Shown: one piece after another, positions 15,985 through 25,393 of the stretch | How the letters are laid out: each line of letters begins with the position of its first letter | Numbering within the stretch: position 1 is the first letter of the stretch | DNA from: Clostridia bacterium | GTDB taxonomy: Bacteria; Bacillota; Clostridia; Oscillospirales; CAG-272 | DNA length: 64,000 nucleotides | Assembly: GCA_017501225.1 (NCBI GenBank) | Contig: JAFVXH010000015.1 | Location: 1 to 64,000, forward strand | Reading direction: 5' to 3' | The notes under the pieces: model-generated | What the model was told of the DNA's origin: nothing | Database searches by the model: none | The model's input: only the letters and a program-made list of their open reading frames with translations | Translations under genes and position numbers: made by a program

Positions 15985-17154
15985 TTATCTCTTGCTCCTG
16001 ACAAGTGTATCCAGCGCGCGGGAAAGCGAGGAAACGAACACGTCGATCTCCTCTTTTGTATTATAAGGGCTGACGCTGACACGGATAGAGAACGGAATTT
16101 CCCTCTCTGTCAGTCCAAAGCCCAACAGCGCGCGGCTGAGCTGCTTTGCGTGCGACGAGCAGGCAGAGCCGTTGGAAATACAGATTCCGTCCTTGGAAAG
16201 CTCGTGCAGCATGGTTTCGCTTCGGATGTCGGGAAGCGTCAGGTGCAGAATATGCGGCGCACGTGCCCCCGTCGGGCGATTGATGCGCACGGGAAGCTCT
16301 GCAAGACGCTCCTCGGCATAATCGCGCAGCGTCCGCATCGTTTCGGTGTGCGCGCTCAGATTCGCATATCCGTCACTTGCCGCCGCGGCGAACGACGCAA
16401 TGCCGATCAGATTCTCAGTTCCCGAACGGAAGCCCCCCTCCTGCCCCCCTCCGTACAAGGTGGGGACCAGATCGCGCCGCTTGAGCGCTTCGGGGGAAAC
16501 GTACAAAGCACCCACGCCCTTGGGCGCGTGCACCTTGTGCGCGCTGATGCTTATCAGATCCGCTTTGATGCTCTGTGGCGTAAAGGGAATCTTCAGATAT
16601 CCCTGCACGGCGTCGGTATGGGTCACGATATTGGGATTTTTCGCCTTTGCCATCGAAAAGGCGCGCGCGATATCATAATGCGCTCCCGTTTCGTTGTTCA
16701 CCATCATCAGACTGACCAAAAAGGTCTTGTCATTCAAAGCGCTTGCGAAGGCGTCAAGATCAAGAACGCCTCCCCCGGTAGGAATGCGAACCACCTCAAA
16801 GCCGTCCGCCTCCAACGCCTTCATGGCGTTCTCCACGGCGGAATGCTCGGAGTCGGTGGTGATCACTCTGCCTCCGCGGCGGCGCGGCTTTGCGTACGCC
16901 GTTCCGAAGATGGCAAGGTTGTCCGATTCACTGCCGCAGGCAGTAAAGATCAGCTGTCCCGATAAAAGCGTCCCCCTGACGCCAAGCGTTGCGGCGATCT
17001 GACGGCGGGATTGCTCTAAAAGTTTGTGCGCCGCCTCTCCGACAGGATGGAGAGAGGACGGGTTCCCGTAAACCTTTGCCGCCTCGATCAGCGCAACGCG
17101 CGCTGCCGACGAGAGCGGTGTGGTCGCGCTGTTATCCAAGTAAATTTCTTTCAT
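15985..17154 (-). CDS. Cysteine desulfurase (NifS/IscS class V aminotransferase)
   Basis: The 389-residue PLP enzyme removes sulfur from cysteine for Fe-S clusters, thiolated tRNA or other cofactors. Visible residues are H104 in SEHSAV, the D181/Q184 region THTDAVQG, PLP lysine K207 in SAHKVHAPKG, and catalytic C332 in SNGSACSS. The start at 17154 follows AAGGGGA. The start lies 11 bp past the stop of the upstream lipoprotein gene, so the two are co-transcribed. No iscU scaffold is adjacent, so the sulfur acceptor is not evident. The GSACSSH loop is typical of the NifS-like (group I) subfamily. Confidence 0.92.
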   Translation of the reverse strand: MKEIYLDNSATTPLSSAARVALIEAAKVYGNPSSLHPVGEAAHKLLEQSRRQIAATLGVRGTLLSGQLIFTACGSESDNLAIFGTAYAKPRRRGGRVITTDSEHSAVENAMKALEADGFEVVRIPTGGGVLDLDAFASALNDKTFLVSLMMVNNETGAHYDIARAFSMAKAKNPNIVTHTDAVQGYLKIPFTPQSIKADLISISAHKVHAPKGVGALYVSPEALKRRDLVPTLYGGGQEGGFRSGTENLIGIASFAAAASDGYANLSAHTETMRTLRDYAEERLAELPVRINRPTGARAPHILHLTLPDIRSETMLHELSKDGICISNGSACSSHAKQLSRALLGFGLTEREIPFSIRVSVSPYNTKEEIDVFVSSLSRALDTLVRSKR

Positions 17155-17165
17155 TCTATCCCCTT

Positions 17166-18284
17166 TTAGCGGAATGCGAATTTTTCGATCACGGAATCCA
17201 CCACGCCAAGATGCGCCCCGTAGGTTTCGGGCGTTGCCGTGTAGGTGATGGAATAGATCATATTTCCGTAGGTCAATACGTATTGGCGGTATTGATAAGT
17301 CTTGCCGCCCACCGAATAGGTATACTCGTACACCTTTGCGGCGTGTCCCGCGACGGTCGTATCGTCTTCCTTGGTCAGGACAAATCCGTCCTTGCCCGCG
17401 GTGTTGATCATCATGAGCTTGCATTCCTCAAAATAAGCAACCGCATCCATGGTTTCATTGGCGGGATTGAAGGGCACGACACTGATGCTTGCCCGATCGG
17501 TCGCGTGATAGACCGAAAAGATGCGCTCGTCATAGTTGACCACCCAGGTGCTCTCATCCTTGGGCACGTAGAACAGGTATGCCACGTCGTCGTTGGACGC
17601 AAGACGCATATCCGCATAAGGAGAATCGTTTGCGTCGATATACTTGGCATAATCCTTCGGACGGTACGCTTCATCCGAGAAGCGGAAGGCGGAGATCACG
17701 GTATTGATACTGGGAATGCAAGTTTGATACAGCGTATCGTCCAGCATCGCAGTGATGACGTAAAAGGCATCTCCCTTCTCGGCAACGACCTGCACGACGT
17801 GCGTCAGAGCACCGTTTACGGTTGCCTTGTAGTGATAACGCTTTGCGTTGGTCTTGTCCAACACGATGGCGACCGAGTCCTCGGCGACCTCCTCAACGGT
17901 GCCGCCCTGCGCCTGCGCCTGAATGGGAGCGAGGCACTGCGTGCGGAAATACCATTCCAGACGCTTCCCCGCCGCATCCGCTTGCTCTGCCGTTTCCTCT
18001 GCAATCGCGGCCTCCATCTCGGCGCGGAGCGCGTCGGTGATCGGATAGCGCACGGCACTGACGGTCGAGGTCGTGTCAAAGCGGTAATATGCGCCCGAAA
18101 TGCCATAGGCGGTGTTCAGCGTCCAGACGTTGGGAACGTACAGACGGAAAAGCGAACCCGCGACCGTTGCGTTTTTCATGCCCTCGGGCACTCCCTCCTC
18201 CACACCTGCGCATGCAACCGCGCAAAGCAGGGTTGCAAGGCTTAGCGCAAGGCAGAGAACTGTTTTCAAAGCTCTTGTTTTCAT
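17166..18284 (-). CDS. Lipoprotein with two PsbP/DcrB-like modules, function unknown
   Basis: The 372-residue product has a lipoprotein signal (ALSLATLLCAVAC, lipobox AVAC, Cys25). Two similar halves (about 35-205 and 215-370) each start with a strand like FRLYVPNVW or YLFYVPKDESTW and contain a long surface loop, resembling the PsbP/Mog1/DcrB fold seen in many Clostridia lipoproteins. Specific function is not known. GGAGG precedes the ATG at 18284. It sits 23 bp downstream of the methionine gamma-lyase-family gene and just upstream of the cysteine desulfurase. Confidence 0.75.
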   Translation of the reverse strand: MKTRALKTVLCLALSLATLLCAVACAGVEEGVPEGMKNATVAGSLFRLYVPNVWTLNTAYGISGAYYRFDTTSTVSAVRYPITDALRAEMEAAIAEETAEQADAAGKRLEWYFRTQCLAPIQAQAQGGTVEEVAEDSVAIVLDKTNAKRYHYKATVNGALTHVVQVVAEKGDAFYVITAMLDDTLYQTCIPSINTVISAFRFSDEAYRPKDYAKYIDANDSPYADMRLASNDDVAYLFYVPKDESTWVVNYDERIFSVYHATDRASISVVPFNPANETMDAVAYFEECKLMMINTAGKDGFVLTKEDDTTVAGHAAKVYEYTYSVGGKTYQYRQYVLTYGNMIYSITYTATPETYGAHLGVVDSVIEKFAFR

Positions 18285-18307
18285 ATGTGTCATCCTCCAT
18301 CGGATCT

Positions 18308-19579
18308 TCAACGATTATTCGGGGACGCTGCCTCGTCCATGCTCTGCGCCGCCGCAAGAATGCCGATCTTGCCGCTCTCATAGGTAAGACCGCCTTGGAA
18401 ATAAGCAATATACGGTTCCTTGAGCGGTCCGTCCGCGGAGAGCTCAATGGAGCTTCCCTGCGTAAACGCGCCCGCTGCCATGATCACACGGTCGGAATAT
18501 CCCGGCATTGCCCAAGGCTCGGGAGTGACGAAGGAATCGACGGGAGATCCCATCTGAATGCCGCGGCAGAAGGCGCACAGCCCCCCTTCGCTGCCCGTGA
18601 TCACGGTCTGGATGATATCGTGACGGGGCTCGTCCCATCTGGGCTCTACGGCATATCCGAGTGCCTCGAACACGTATGCCGCAAGATGCGCGGTCTTGAG
18701 TGCCTGCGCCGTGGTATGCGGTGCGTAGAAAAGTCCTTTATACATGGGCTTGTTCTGTCCCATGGTAGCGCCGACCTCGGCACCGACGCCAACCGACGTC
18801 AGACGGTAGGAGGCAAGCTCCACGGCACGGCGCGTGCCCGCAAGATATCCGCCCGTTTCCGCCATTCCGCCGCCCGGATTTTTGATCAGGGAGCCAATGC
18901 AGAGATCCGCGCCGACGGCACAGGGCTCGCGCTCCTCGACGAACTCTCCGTAGCAGTTATCCACCACCACGTAAACCTCGGGATGGATCGCTTTGACAAA
19001 GCGAACGAGCTCTCCGATGGCGTCCACCGAAAGCGTCTTGCGTGCAAGATATCCCTTGGAGCGCTGAACGAACACCATTTTGATGCGCGTTCCGTGCTGC
19101 TCCATCGTAGCCTTGATCTCATCGAAGCGGAAGCTTCCGTCCTCATTCAGATCGGTCTGCAGATAGTCCACGCCAAAATCGCGCAGAGAGCCGTTTCCCG
19201 CCTCTCCCGCAATGCCGATCACCTCCTCTAAGGTGTCGTAAGGCTTGCCCGCGACCGAATACAGAACGTCGCCCGGTCGCAAAATGCCGTAAAGACCGAT
19301 GCTGAGCGCGTGCGTGCCGCTGACGATGCTGTGACGCACGATGGCGCTCTCCGCGCCCATCACGTCTGCAAAGATCTCATCCAGCACGTCGCGGCCACGG
19401 TCATCATAGCCGTATCCGCTGGTGGATTGGAACATTCCCTCACTGACACGGTGCTCACGGAAGGAGTCCATTACCTTTTGCGTATTGGCAAAGGAAACGC
19501 GGTCGATCTCAGAGAAGCGTTGTGCCAATTTTCCCTCCGCCTCAGTCGCCAGACGGGCAATTTTTTCTGAAAATATCAT
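18308..19579 (-). CDS. Methionine gamma-lyase family protein (Met_gamma_lyase/aluminium-resistance type)
   Basis: The 423-residue protein is a fold-type I PLP enzyme of the family long annotated as aluminium resistance protein. Signatures include SGYGYDDRGRD near the N-terminus, HSIVSGTHAL, VVVDNCYGEF with the PLP Asp, and SLIKNPGGGM with the putative PLP lysine. These proteins are near neighbours of cystathionine/methionine gamma-lyases; the true substrate is uncertain. In this run it is followed by a lipoprotein and a cysteine desulfurase, so a sulfur amino acid role is plausible but inferred. The ribosome binding site (AAAGGA) is about 14 bases upstream, further than usual. Confidence 0.85.
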   Translation of the reverse strand: MIFSEKIARLATEAEGKLAQRFSEIDRVSFANTQKVMDSFREHRVSEGMFQSTSGYGYDDRGRDVLDEIFADVMGAESAIVRHSIVSGTHALSIGLYGILRPGDVLYSVAGKPYDTLEEVIGIAGEAGNGSLRDFGVDYLQTDLNEDGSFRFDEIKATMEQHGTRIKMVFVQRSKGYLARKTLSVDAIGELVRFVKAIHPEVYVVVDNCYGEFVEEREPCAVGADLCIGSLIKNPGGGMAETGGYLAGTRRAVELASYRLTSVGVGAEVGATMGQNKPMYKGLFYAPHTTAQALKTAHLAAYVFEALGYAVEPRWDEPRHDIIQTVITGSEGGLCAFCRGIQMGSPVDSFVTPEPWAMPGYSDRVIMAAGAFTQGSSIELSADGPLKEPYIAYFQGGLTYESGKIGILAAAQSMDEAASPNNR

Positions 19580-19611
19580 GGGATGTATACGGTTCCTTTC
19601 TTTTTTCGGAG

Positions 19612-20853
19612 TCAGGACTCCTGTGTATCTTCTTGCTCTGCTTGCTCCCCGAGCGCAGACTCGTGATCCTCCGATGACGCGGTTTGCGTTTCTTCCGCCG
19701 TTTCTTCCGTCACTTCTTCCGTCACTTCTTCCGTTGCTTCCTCGGCGACCTCGGTTTTCTCCTGAGCCTTCTCACCGCCCGGAACGTAATCGTCGGGGTT
19801 GATGCTCGGGAATTCCGCTTCCCTTGCAGCACGTCTGTTGGCAATATCGTCGTAGAACGCCGCGCACGCCGCGTTGATGTACGCCTGAAGCGGATACTCG
19901 GCAAAAGCGAAGGCAATCGTGACAAGGAGTAGTCCAAGTGCGCAAAGAAGCGCCACGAGCGCCCCAAAGATCGGGATAAAGACGGACAGCACAGTGAGGA
20001 TCGTCAGGATCAGAAGCGCACCGAGGTATGCACCGATGCGTGCCAGATGCCAGCCGATAAAGCTGAACTTCAGGCAAAACAGCCTCCAGACCTTGCCCTT
20101 CATCAGGCTCGCAGAGTTCCGCAGAGCATCGGTCGCGCTGATCTCGGGGTACTCGGCAAGAATCATCTGGGCAAACGCGATGCGGTAGCCCACAACGATG
20201 CGAAGCACGATGCTTCCGACAACCCCTACCAGATAGATCAGGAAGGCAAGCAGGATCCAGCCGATGGAAGCGCCCAGCTCTGCAAGAACGTTAGCACCAA
20301 GGCTTTCAAACTCCTCCATACTGATCTGCACCTGACCGCCCAGAACAAGCGCTTCAAACCCGGGAACGTTGAGCAGGGCGCTGATCAGAAATGCGCTGAA
20401 CATCGCAGAGCCGATCACCGTCGGAAGAGATGTTGCAAGCATGATCAGACCGCTGAGCAGCTTCAGAAGCAAGGACTTGCCGTAGCAGATCTGGAAATAA
20501 GAAAACAGATCCCCGATCCTTGCATCCCCCCTATCGATCAGATTGAGCTGAAATTTCTGATATCCCAGCTGCACGGGAGCGCCTACGAAAAAGTGCAGTG
20601 CCCACGTCACCAAAGAAACCGCTCCTGCGATGGCGGCAAAAAACAGCGCAAAGAAGGTTGGGTTTGCACCCGCGTTCTTGATTGTATTTTCATCAACGTT
20701 TACGTTAACGCTGACCGTGCCGACGCCACCCGCCAGCAGAATCAGCAAAAATACCGCTCCAATGGCTAGCCACCACTGACATGTGAGCATATTGCGCGCC
20801 TTTGCGCGATAAAAGCTTGCGTCGTGTACCTGATATCCTTGATTTTGATCCAT
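19612..20853 (-). CDS. DUF975 family integral membrane protein
   Basis: The 413-residue protein has about six TM segments and the DUF975 signature PVQLGYQKFQLNLIDRG followed by a FSYF segment. The C-terminal about 60 residues are acidic and Glu/Thr-rich repeats (EEVTEEVTEE). AAAGGAGA precedes the ATG at 20853. DUF975 proteins are widespread in Clostridia and Lactobacillales with no assigned role. It lies 39 bp after murD and 32 bp before the methionine gamma-lyase-family gene. Confidence 0.85.
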   Translation of the reverse strand: MDQNQGYQVHDASFYRAKARNMLTCQWWLAIGAVFLLILLAGGVGTVSVNVNVDENTIKNAGANPTFFALFFAAIAGAVSLVTWALHFFVGAPVQLGYQKFQLNLIDRGDARIGDLFSYFQICYGKSLLLKLLSGLIMLATSLPTVIGSAMFSAFLISALLNVPGFEALVLGGQVQISMEEFESLGANVLAELGASIGWILLAFLIYLVGVVGSIVLRIVVGYRIAFAQMILAEYPEISATDALRNSASLMKGKVWRLFCLKFSFIGWHLARIGAYLGALLILTILTVLSVFIPIFGALVALLCALGLLLVTIAFAFAEYPLQAYINAACAAFYDDIANRRAAREAEFPSINPDDYVPGGEKAQEKTEVAEEATEEVTEEVTEETAEETQTASSEDHESALGEQAEQEDTQES

Positions 20854-20892
20854 ATCGGTTCTCCTTTTAGTTTATATTTTTTTACAGCAATA

Positions 20893-22323
20893 TCAGAAAG
20901 AGCGAACGATCTCGCAAAAGAGATTTCCGCGCTCCTCAAAATTACGGAAGACGTCAAAGCTTGCGCAGGCGGGAGAAAGCAATACCGCGTCGCCCTTTTG
21001 CGCGATCTCCTTGGCACGTAGCACCGCACGTCGGAAATCAGCCTCGAAATATACGGGAAGCCTTGCGTCCCCGCTCGGCTGCTCGCGCTTGATTGCATCA
21101 CCGATCTTCTCGGCAGTCGCCCCCGTCAGCACAACGGCACTCGCGCGCTCCCAAAGGGCTTTCGCCAAGGGCTCAAACGGCACCTTTTTATCGTATCCGC
21201 CGCATATGACGATGGGCTTTTGTGACAGCGCGGAAAGCGCCGCCGCCGTGCGGCTGGGAGTGGAATCGATCGAGCTGTTATAATAGGTCACGCCGTCGTG
21301 CCGACGCACCAGCTCCAATCGGTGCGCAACCCCCGAAAAGCTCCTCGCAACCGTCAAGATCGTTTCCTTGGAAACAAGACCGTAGGTCAGAGCAATGGCA
21401 GTCATGTAATTTTCTAAGTTGTGTTTTCCGGGAAGCAGGATCTCCGATGCCGGAAGCATCACGTCCTCCCTGCCGCGATCCCACACGGTGATCTCTCCGC
21501 TGCGCACGAACACCGCGGCATCCCCCGCTCGCATCAGCGGAGCAAAGGCGTCCGGCGTGTGCTTTGCGGAGGAAAACCAGAAGATCCTGTGTGGATAGTC
21601 CGAAGCGAGCGCAATGCTTTCCTCATTCTCGGCATTGAGGACGAGAAGCCCATTCGGCTCATGCAAAAAGATATTTGCCTTGGCGTTGGCGTATTCCCCC
21701 ATGTCGGTGTGCCAATTGAGATGATTGGGGGAGAGATTTGTCAGCGCCGCGCGGTGCGGAGAACGCGTCACCGTTTGCAATTGAAAGCTGGAGAGCTCCA
21801 GGATCGCGACGTCCTCGCACGTCATGTCGAGCGCACGTTGACAAAGCGGCGTTCCGATGTTTCCACCGACGAACACCCTGCCCTTGCCCGTTTTTTTGCA
21901 CTCCGCATCCAAAAGAAGCCCCGTGACCGTAGTCGTGGTGGTCTTTCCGTCACTTCCCGTCACGCCAAGCACGAGCGCGGGCGTCAGATCCAGAAAGAGC
22001 TCCATCTCGGAGCTCAGGATCGCACCCCGCCGTTTCGCCTCCTCGAATGCGGGAAGATCGGGGCGCATGCCGGGGGATCGGAACAAAAGCTCCTCGTCCA
22101 GGTGATCCAGATATCCCTCTCGCGTAAGAAAGCGAACGCCCATTTCCCTGTAACGCACTGCCTCCTCGCCGAGCTTTTCGAAAGGAGCCTCATCCCGCAC
22201 GGTCACCTTCGCTCCCATTTTTTGCAAAAAAGGAACCAAGGGGCGATTGGAAACGCCAAATCCAAGAACGGCACAGTCAGCGCCCAAAAGCCGTTGCTTC
22301 CACTCCGCCGCAGTCAAGCCCAT
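20893..22323 (-). CDS. murD: UDP-N-acetylmuramoyl-L-alanine--D-glutamate ligase
   Basis: This cytoplasmic Mur ligase adds D-Glu to UDP-MurNAc-L-Ala in peptidoglycan synthesis. It has the N-terminal nucleotide-binding fold (VLGFGVSN), the ATP loop GVTGSDGKTTTTT, LELSSFQL, SPNHLNWH and the C-terminal ligase domain with STPSRTAAAL and GGYDKK. A promoter at 22350-22378 puts transcription start near 22343, which rules out the longer ATG at 22344. The ATG at 22323 sits directly on the GGGAGGG site, so a TTG at 22317 is a possible true start. It heads the run that continues with the DUF975 gene. Confidence 0.93.
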   Translation of the reverse strand: MGLTAAEWKQRLLGADCAVLGFGVSNRPLVPFLQKMGAKVTVRDEAPFEKLGEEAVRYREMGVRFLTREGYLDHLDEELLFRSPGMRPDLPAFEEAKRRGAILSSEMELFLDLTPALVLGVTGSDGKTTTTTVTGLLLDAECKKTGKGRVFVGGNIGTPLCQRALDMTCEDVAILELSSFQLQTVTRSPHRAALTNLSPNHLNWHTDMGEYANAKANIFLHEPNGLLVLNAENEESIALASDYPHRIFWFSSAKHTPDAFAPLMRAGDAAVFVRSGEITVWDRGREDVMLPASEILLPGKHNLENYMTAIALTYGLVSKETILTVARSFSGVAHRLELVRRHDGVTYYNSSIDSTPSRTAAALSALSQKPIVICGGYDKKVPFEPLAKALWERASAVVLTGATAEKIGDAIKREQPSGDARLPVYFEADFRRAVLRAKEIAQKGDAVLLSPACASFDVFRNFEERGNLFCEIVRSF

Positions 22324-22349
22324 CCCTCCCTTACACATATACATAGTAT

Positions 22350-22378
22350 ATTATATTATATTTTTCGGCGACTTGCAA
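22350..22378 (-). promoter_or_regulatory. SigA-type promoter for the murD run
   Basis: TTGCAA (22378-22373), 17 bp, TATAAT (22355-22350) on the minus strand. Confidence 0.6.
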
Positions 22379-22426
22379 TAGGAAGCGGCAAAAAATATCT
22401 TTTTTTCAAAAAATGCGCATAAAGCC

Positions 22427-22456
22427 CTTTTCAAAAACGGTTTTATCTGTTATAAT
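22427..22456 (+). promoter_or_regulatory. Candidate promoter for the topoisomerase B subunit operon
   Basis: A TTTTCA (22427-22432) and a perfect TATAAT (22451-22456) with an 18 bp spacer. The -35 box is weak. Confidence 0.45.
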
Positions 22457-22514
22457 ATAGAAAGATATGGGTTTTACCGACTATTTTGAGCACTGAGGAG
22501 GATTTGCCGGTTCT

Positions 22515-24512
22515 ATGGCTACGAAAAAACCTGCACAGCAGCAATATAACGATCAAAGCATCAAGGCACTCAAGGGTGCGGACCGCGTCCGCAAGCGCCC
22601 CGCCGTCATCTTCGGCTCGGATGGCTTGGAGGGATGCCAGCATTCCTTCTTCGAGATCCTTTCCAACGCCGTGGACGAGGCGCGCGAGGGACACGGAAAC
22701 GAGATCCGCGTCACAGCATACCTTGACCGCAGCATTGAGGTAGACGACCACGGACGCGGTGTCCCCCTTGGATGGAACGAGGCAGAGGGACGCTGGAACT
22801 GGGATCTGATCTACTGTGAGCTTTACGCGGGCGGAAAATATGACAACAACACCGACGGTGCCTATGAGTACTCTTTGGGTACGAACGGCCTTGGCGCGTG
22901 CGCGACACAGTATTCCTCCGAGTACATGGTCATCAAATCCTACGACGGCACGACCGAGCGCTCCATCCGCTTCAAAAAGGGCGAGGTGGACGGTGAGCTT
23001 ACCGAGCGTCCCCTCTCACCCAAGGAAAAGCGCACGGGAACCGTGGTGCTCTGGCGTCCCGACCTTGAGGTCTTTACCGACATCAACATCCCGCACGAGT
23101 TTTTCCGCAGCACCATGCGCCGTCAGTCCGTGGCAAACGCGGGCATCGGCTTCGTTCTGAGAATCGAGCAGGAGGATAAGAAATTTTCCGAGGAGCGGTT
23201 CCTGTACGCAAACGGCATCTCGGATTATCTTTCCGAGCTTGTCGGTGAAGCAGGGCTTACCGCCCCCGTGCTCTGGCATCAGGACGCGCAGGGTAAGGAT
23301 CGCGAGGACAAGCCCGAATACAAATTCAAGGCGGATATCTCCTTCTGTGTTTCCAACACCGTCAGCGCCCTGGAATATTACCATAACTCCAGCTTTCTTG
23401 AGTATGGAGGCTCCCCCGACCGCGCCGTCAAATCCGCGTTCGTTTACGCGTTGGATAAATACTTAAAGGCAAACAATCGCTACGGCAAAAACGAGAGCAA
23501 GGTCACCTTCCCCGACATTGCGGACTGTCTGGTTCTGGTCATCAACAGCTTCTCCACCATGACCTCCTATGAAAACCAGACCAAAAAGGCGATCAACAAT
23601 ACCTTTATTTACGAGGCGCTCAACGAGTTCCTTCGCCGTCAGCTGGAGATCTATTTCATTGAAAATCCCAAGGCGGCAGAGCTCTTTGCCAATCAGGTGC
23701 TTCTGAACAAGCACAGCCGCGAGACCGCCGAGCGCGCACGCGTGGACGTCAAGAAGAAGCTTGCGGGCTCGATCGACGCCGCAAACCGCGTCGAAAAATT
23801 CGTCAACTGCCGCACCAAGGACCCCTCGGTCGCGGAGCTTTATATCGTGGAGGGCGACTCCGCACTGACCTCCTGTAAATTGGGGCGTGACGCGGAATTC
23901 CAGGCCATCATTCCCGTCCGCGGAAAAACCCTGAACTGCCTCAAGAGCGACTACGACAAGATTTTCAAGAACGAGATCATCACGGACCTGCTCAAGGTCA
24001 TCGGATGCGGCGTGGAGATCCAAAGTAAAAAGCAAAAGGATCTGAGCGCCTTTGACCTTTCCAATCTGCGTTGGTCCAAGATCATCATCTGTACCGATGC
24101 CGACGAGGACGGCTTCCAGATCCGCACCCTGCTTCTGACGCTGTTCTACCGTCTGCTCCCGACACTGCTCGCCGAGCATAAGGTCTTTATCGCGGAATCC
24201 CCGCTGTTTGAGATCACCACCAAGGATGACACCTACTTTGCCTACGACGAGTTTGAAAAGGCAGAGATCCTCAAAAAGCTCGGAAACAAGAAATATACCC
24301 TGCAGCGCTCCAAGGGACTTGGTGAGAACGAGCCCGAGATGATGTGGAAGACCACCATGAATCCCGAAAGCCGCCGCCTGATCTCGGTATCCCCCGCGGA
24401 TGCCGCCGCGACCGAGGAGATCTTTGACACTCTGCTGGGCGAGAATCTCCCCGCGCGCAAAAAATTCATCACCGAAAACGGTGCTCGCTACTTAAAGGAC
24501 ATTGACGTATAA
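22515..24512 (+). CDS. Type IIA DNA topoisomerase B subunit (ParE/GyrB-like, divergent Clostridia type)
   Basis: The 665-residue ATPase subunit has the GHKL motifs EILSNAVDEA, DDHGRGVP and GTNGLGA, the transducer domain, and a Toprim region with EGDSA, TDADEDG and a C-terminal QRSKGLGE. The canonical EGDSAGGSAK is EGDSALTSCK here and TDADVDG is TDADEDG; the acidic residues that bind Mg are kept. The opening (SIKALKGADRVRKRPAVIFGS) matches the second GyrB/ParE-like clade of Clostridia, which usually sits beside its A subunit. No A subunit is present in this window. GAGGAGG lies 13 bases before the ATG. rsmA starts three bases after its stop. Confidence 0.88.
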   Translation: MATKKPAQQQYNDQSIKALKGADRVRKRPAVIFGSDGLEGCQHSFFEILSNAVDEAREGHGNEIRVTAYLDRSIEVDDHGRGVPLGWNEAEGRWNWDLIYCELYAGGKYDNNTDGAYEYSLGTNGLGACATQYSSEYMVIKSYDGTTERSIRFKKGEVDGELTERPLSPKEKRTGTVVLWRPDLEVFTDINIPHEFFRSTMRRQSVANAGIGFVLRIEQEDKKFSEERFLYANGISDYLSELVGEAGLTAPVLWHQDAQGKDREDKPEYKFKADISFCVSNTVSALEYYHNSSFLEYGGSPDRAVKSAFVYALDKYLKANNRYGKNESKVTFPDIADCLVLVINSFSTMTSYENQTKKAINNTFIYEALNEFLRRQLEIYFIENPKAAELFANQVLLNKHSRETAERARVDVKKKLAGSIDAANRVEKFVNCRTKDPSVAELYIVEGDSALTSCKLGRDAEFQAIIPVRGKTLNCLKSDYDKIFKNEIITDLLKVIGCGVEIQSKKQKDLSAFDLSNLRWSKIIICTDADEDGFQIRTLLLTLFYRLLPTLLAEHKVFIAESPLFEITTKDDTYFAYDEFEKAEILKKLGNKKYTLQRSKGLGENEPEMMWKTTMNPESRRLISVSPADAAATEEIFDTLLGENLPARKKFITENGARYLKDIDV

Positions 24513-24514
24513 CC

Positions 24515-25393
24515 ATGAGTATGAATCTGTGTGATATCAAAACCGTGCGCCAGCTGATGGCTTCGTTTCACCTCTCCTTCCGCAAGGAATTCGGTCAGAA
24601 CTTCCTGACCGACCACAGCGTGGTCGAGGGGATCGCCGACGAATGCTGCTCGGGGCAGGATAATACCATCCTGGAGATCGGTCCCGGCATGGGCACGCTG
24701 ACCGTGGAGCTTGCACAGCGCTATCGGAACGTCGTCGCCCTGGAGATCGACAAGGGACTGATTCCCCTGCTCTCCTTTACCCTCGGCGAGTTCCGAAACG
24801 TCAAGGTCATCAACGAGGACGTTATGCAGGCGGATCTGGACGCGATTCTCGCTCCGTATCTGGAAAGCGGCCCCGTATCCGTCTGCGCCAATCTTCCCTA
24901 CTATATCACGACGCCCATTCTGATGAAGCTGCTCGAAAGCGGCATTCCCTTTGAGCATATCACCGTTATGATCCAGGCGGAGGTTGCCGACAGACTGTGC
25001 GCCAAGGCGGGAAGCAAGGAATACGGCGCCATCACTGCCGTGCTTGCCTACTACGGCGTCGCGGAGCCTTTGTTCCGCGTCAGTGCCGACCGTTTTGTGC
25101 CCGCTCCCAAGGTGGATTCCGCGGTCGTGCGCATTCGCTTGCACACCGAGAAGCCCTACCGCCCTATGAGCGAGGAGCTGTTGTTCCGCACGATCAAGGC
25201 GGCATTCGGGCAAAGAAGAAAAACGCTTCTCAACGCCCTTTCGGCAGGCTTCCCAGCTCTTTCCAAGGAGGCACTCGCAGACGCGATCACCTCCTGCGGA
25301 CACGACCTGAACGTGCGCGGTGAGCGTCTTGACATCGCGCAATTCGTCGCACTGTCCGACCGCATACTCGATCTTTTGGAGGCAACACCGTGA
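24515..25393 (+). CDS. rsmA: 16S rRNA (adenine1518-N6/adenine1519-N6)-dimethyltransferase
   Basis: RsmA (KsgA) dimethylates two adjacent adenosines in helix 45 of 16S rRNA late in 30S assembly. The 292-residue protein shows FGQNFL, the SAM-binding EIGPGMGTLT, the acidic loop ALEID, and the catalytic NLPYYI motif, followed by VPAPKVDS and FGQRRKTLLN typical of the family. It follows the topoisomerase gene without a gap and overlaps the next gene by four bases (GTGA), so the three genes are translationally linked. Confidence 0.95.
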   Translation: MSMNLCDIKTVRQLMASFHLSFRKEFGQNFLTDHSVVEGIADECCSGQDNTILEIGPGMGTLTVELAQRYRNVVALEIDKGLIPLLSFTLGEFRNVKVINEDVMQADLDAILAPYLESGPVSVCANLPYYITTPILMKLLESGIPFEHITVMIQAEVADRLCAKAGSKEYGAITAVLAYYGVAEPLFRVSADRFVPAPKVDSAVVRIRLHTEKPYRPMSEELLFRTIKAAFGQRRKTLLNALSAGFPALSKEALADAITSCGHDLNVRGERLDIAQFVALSDRILDLLEATP

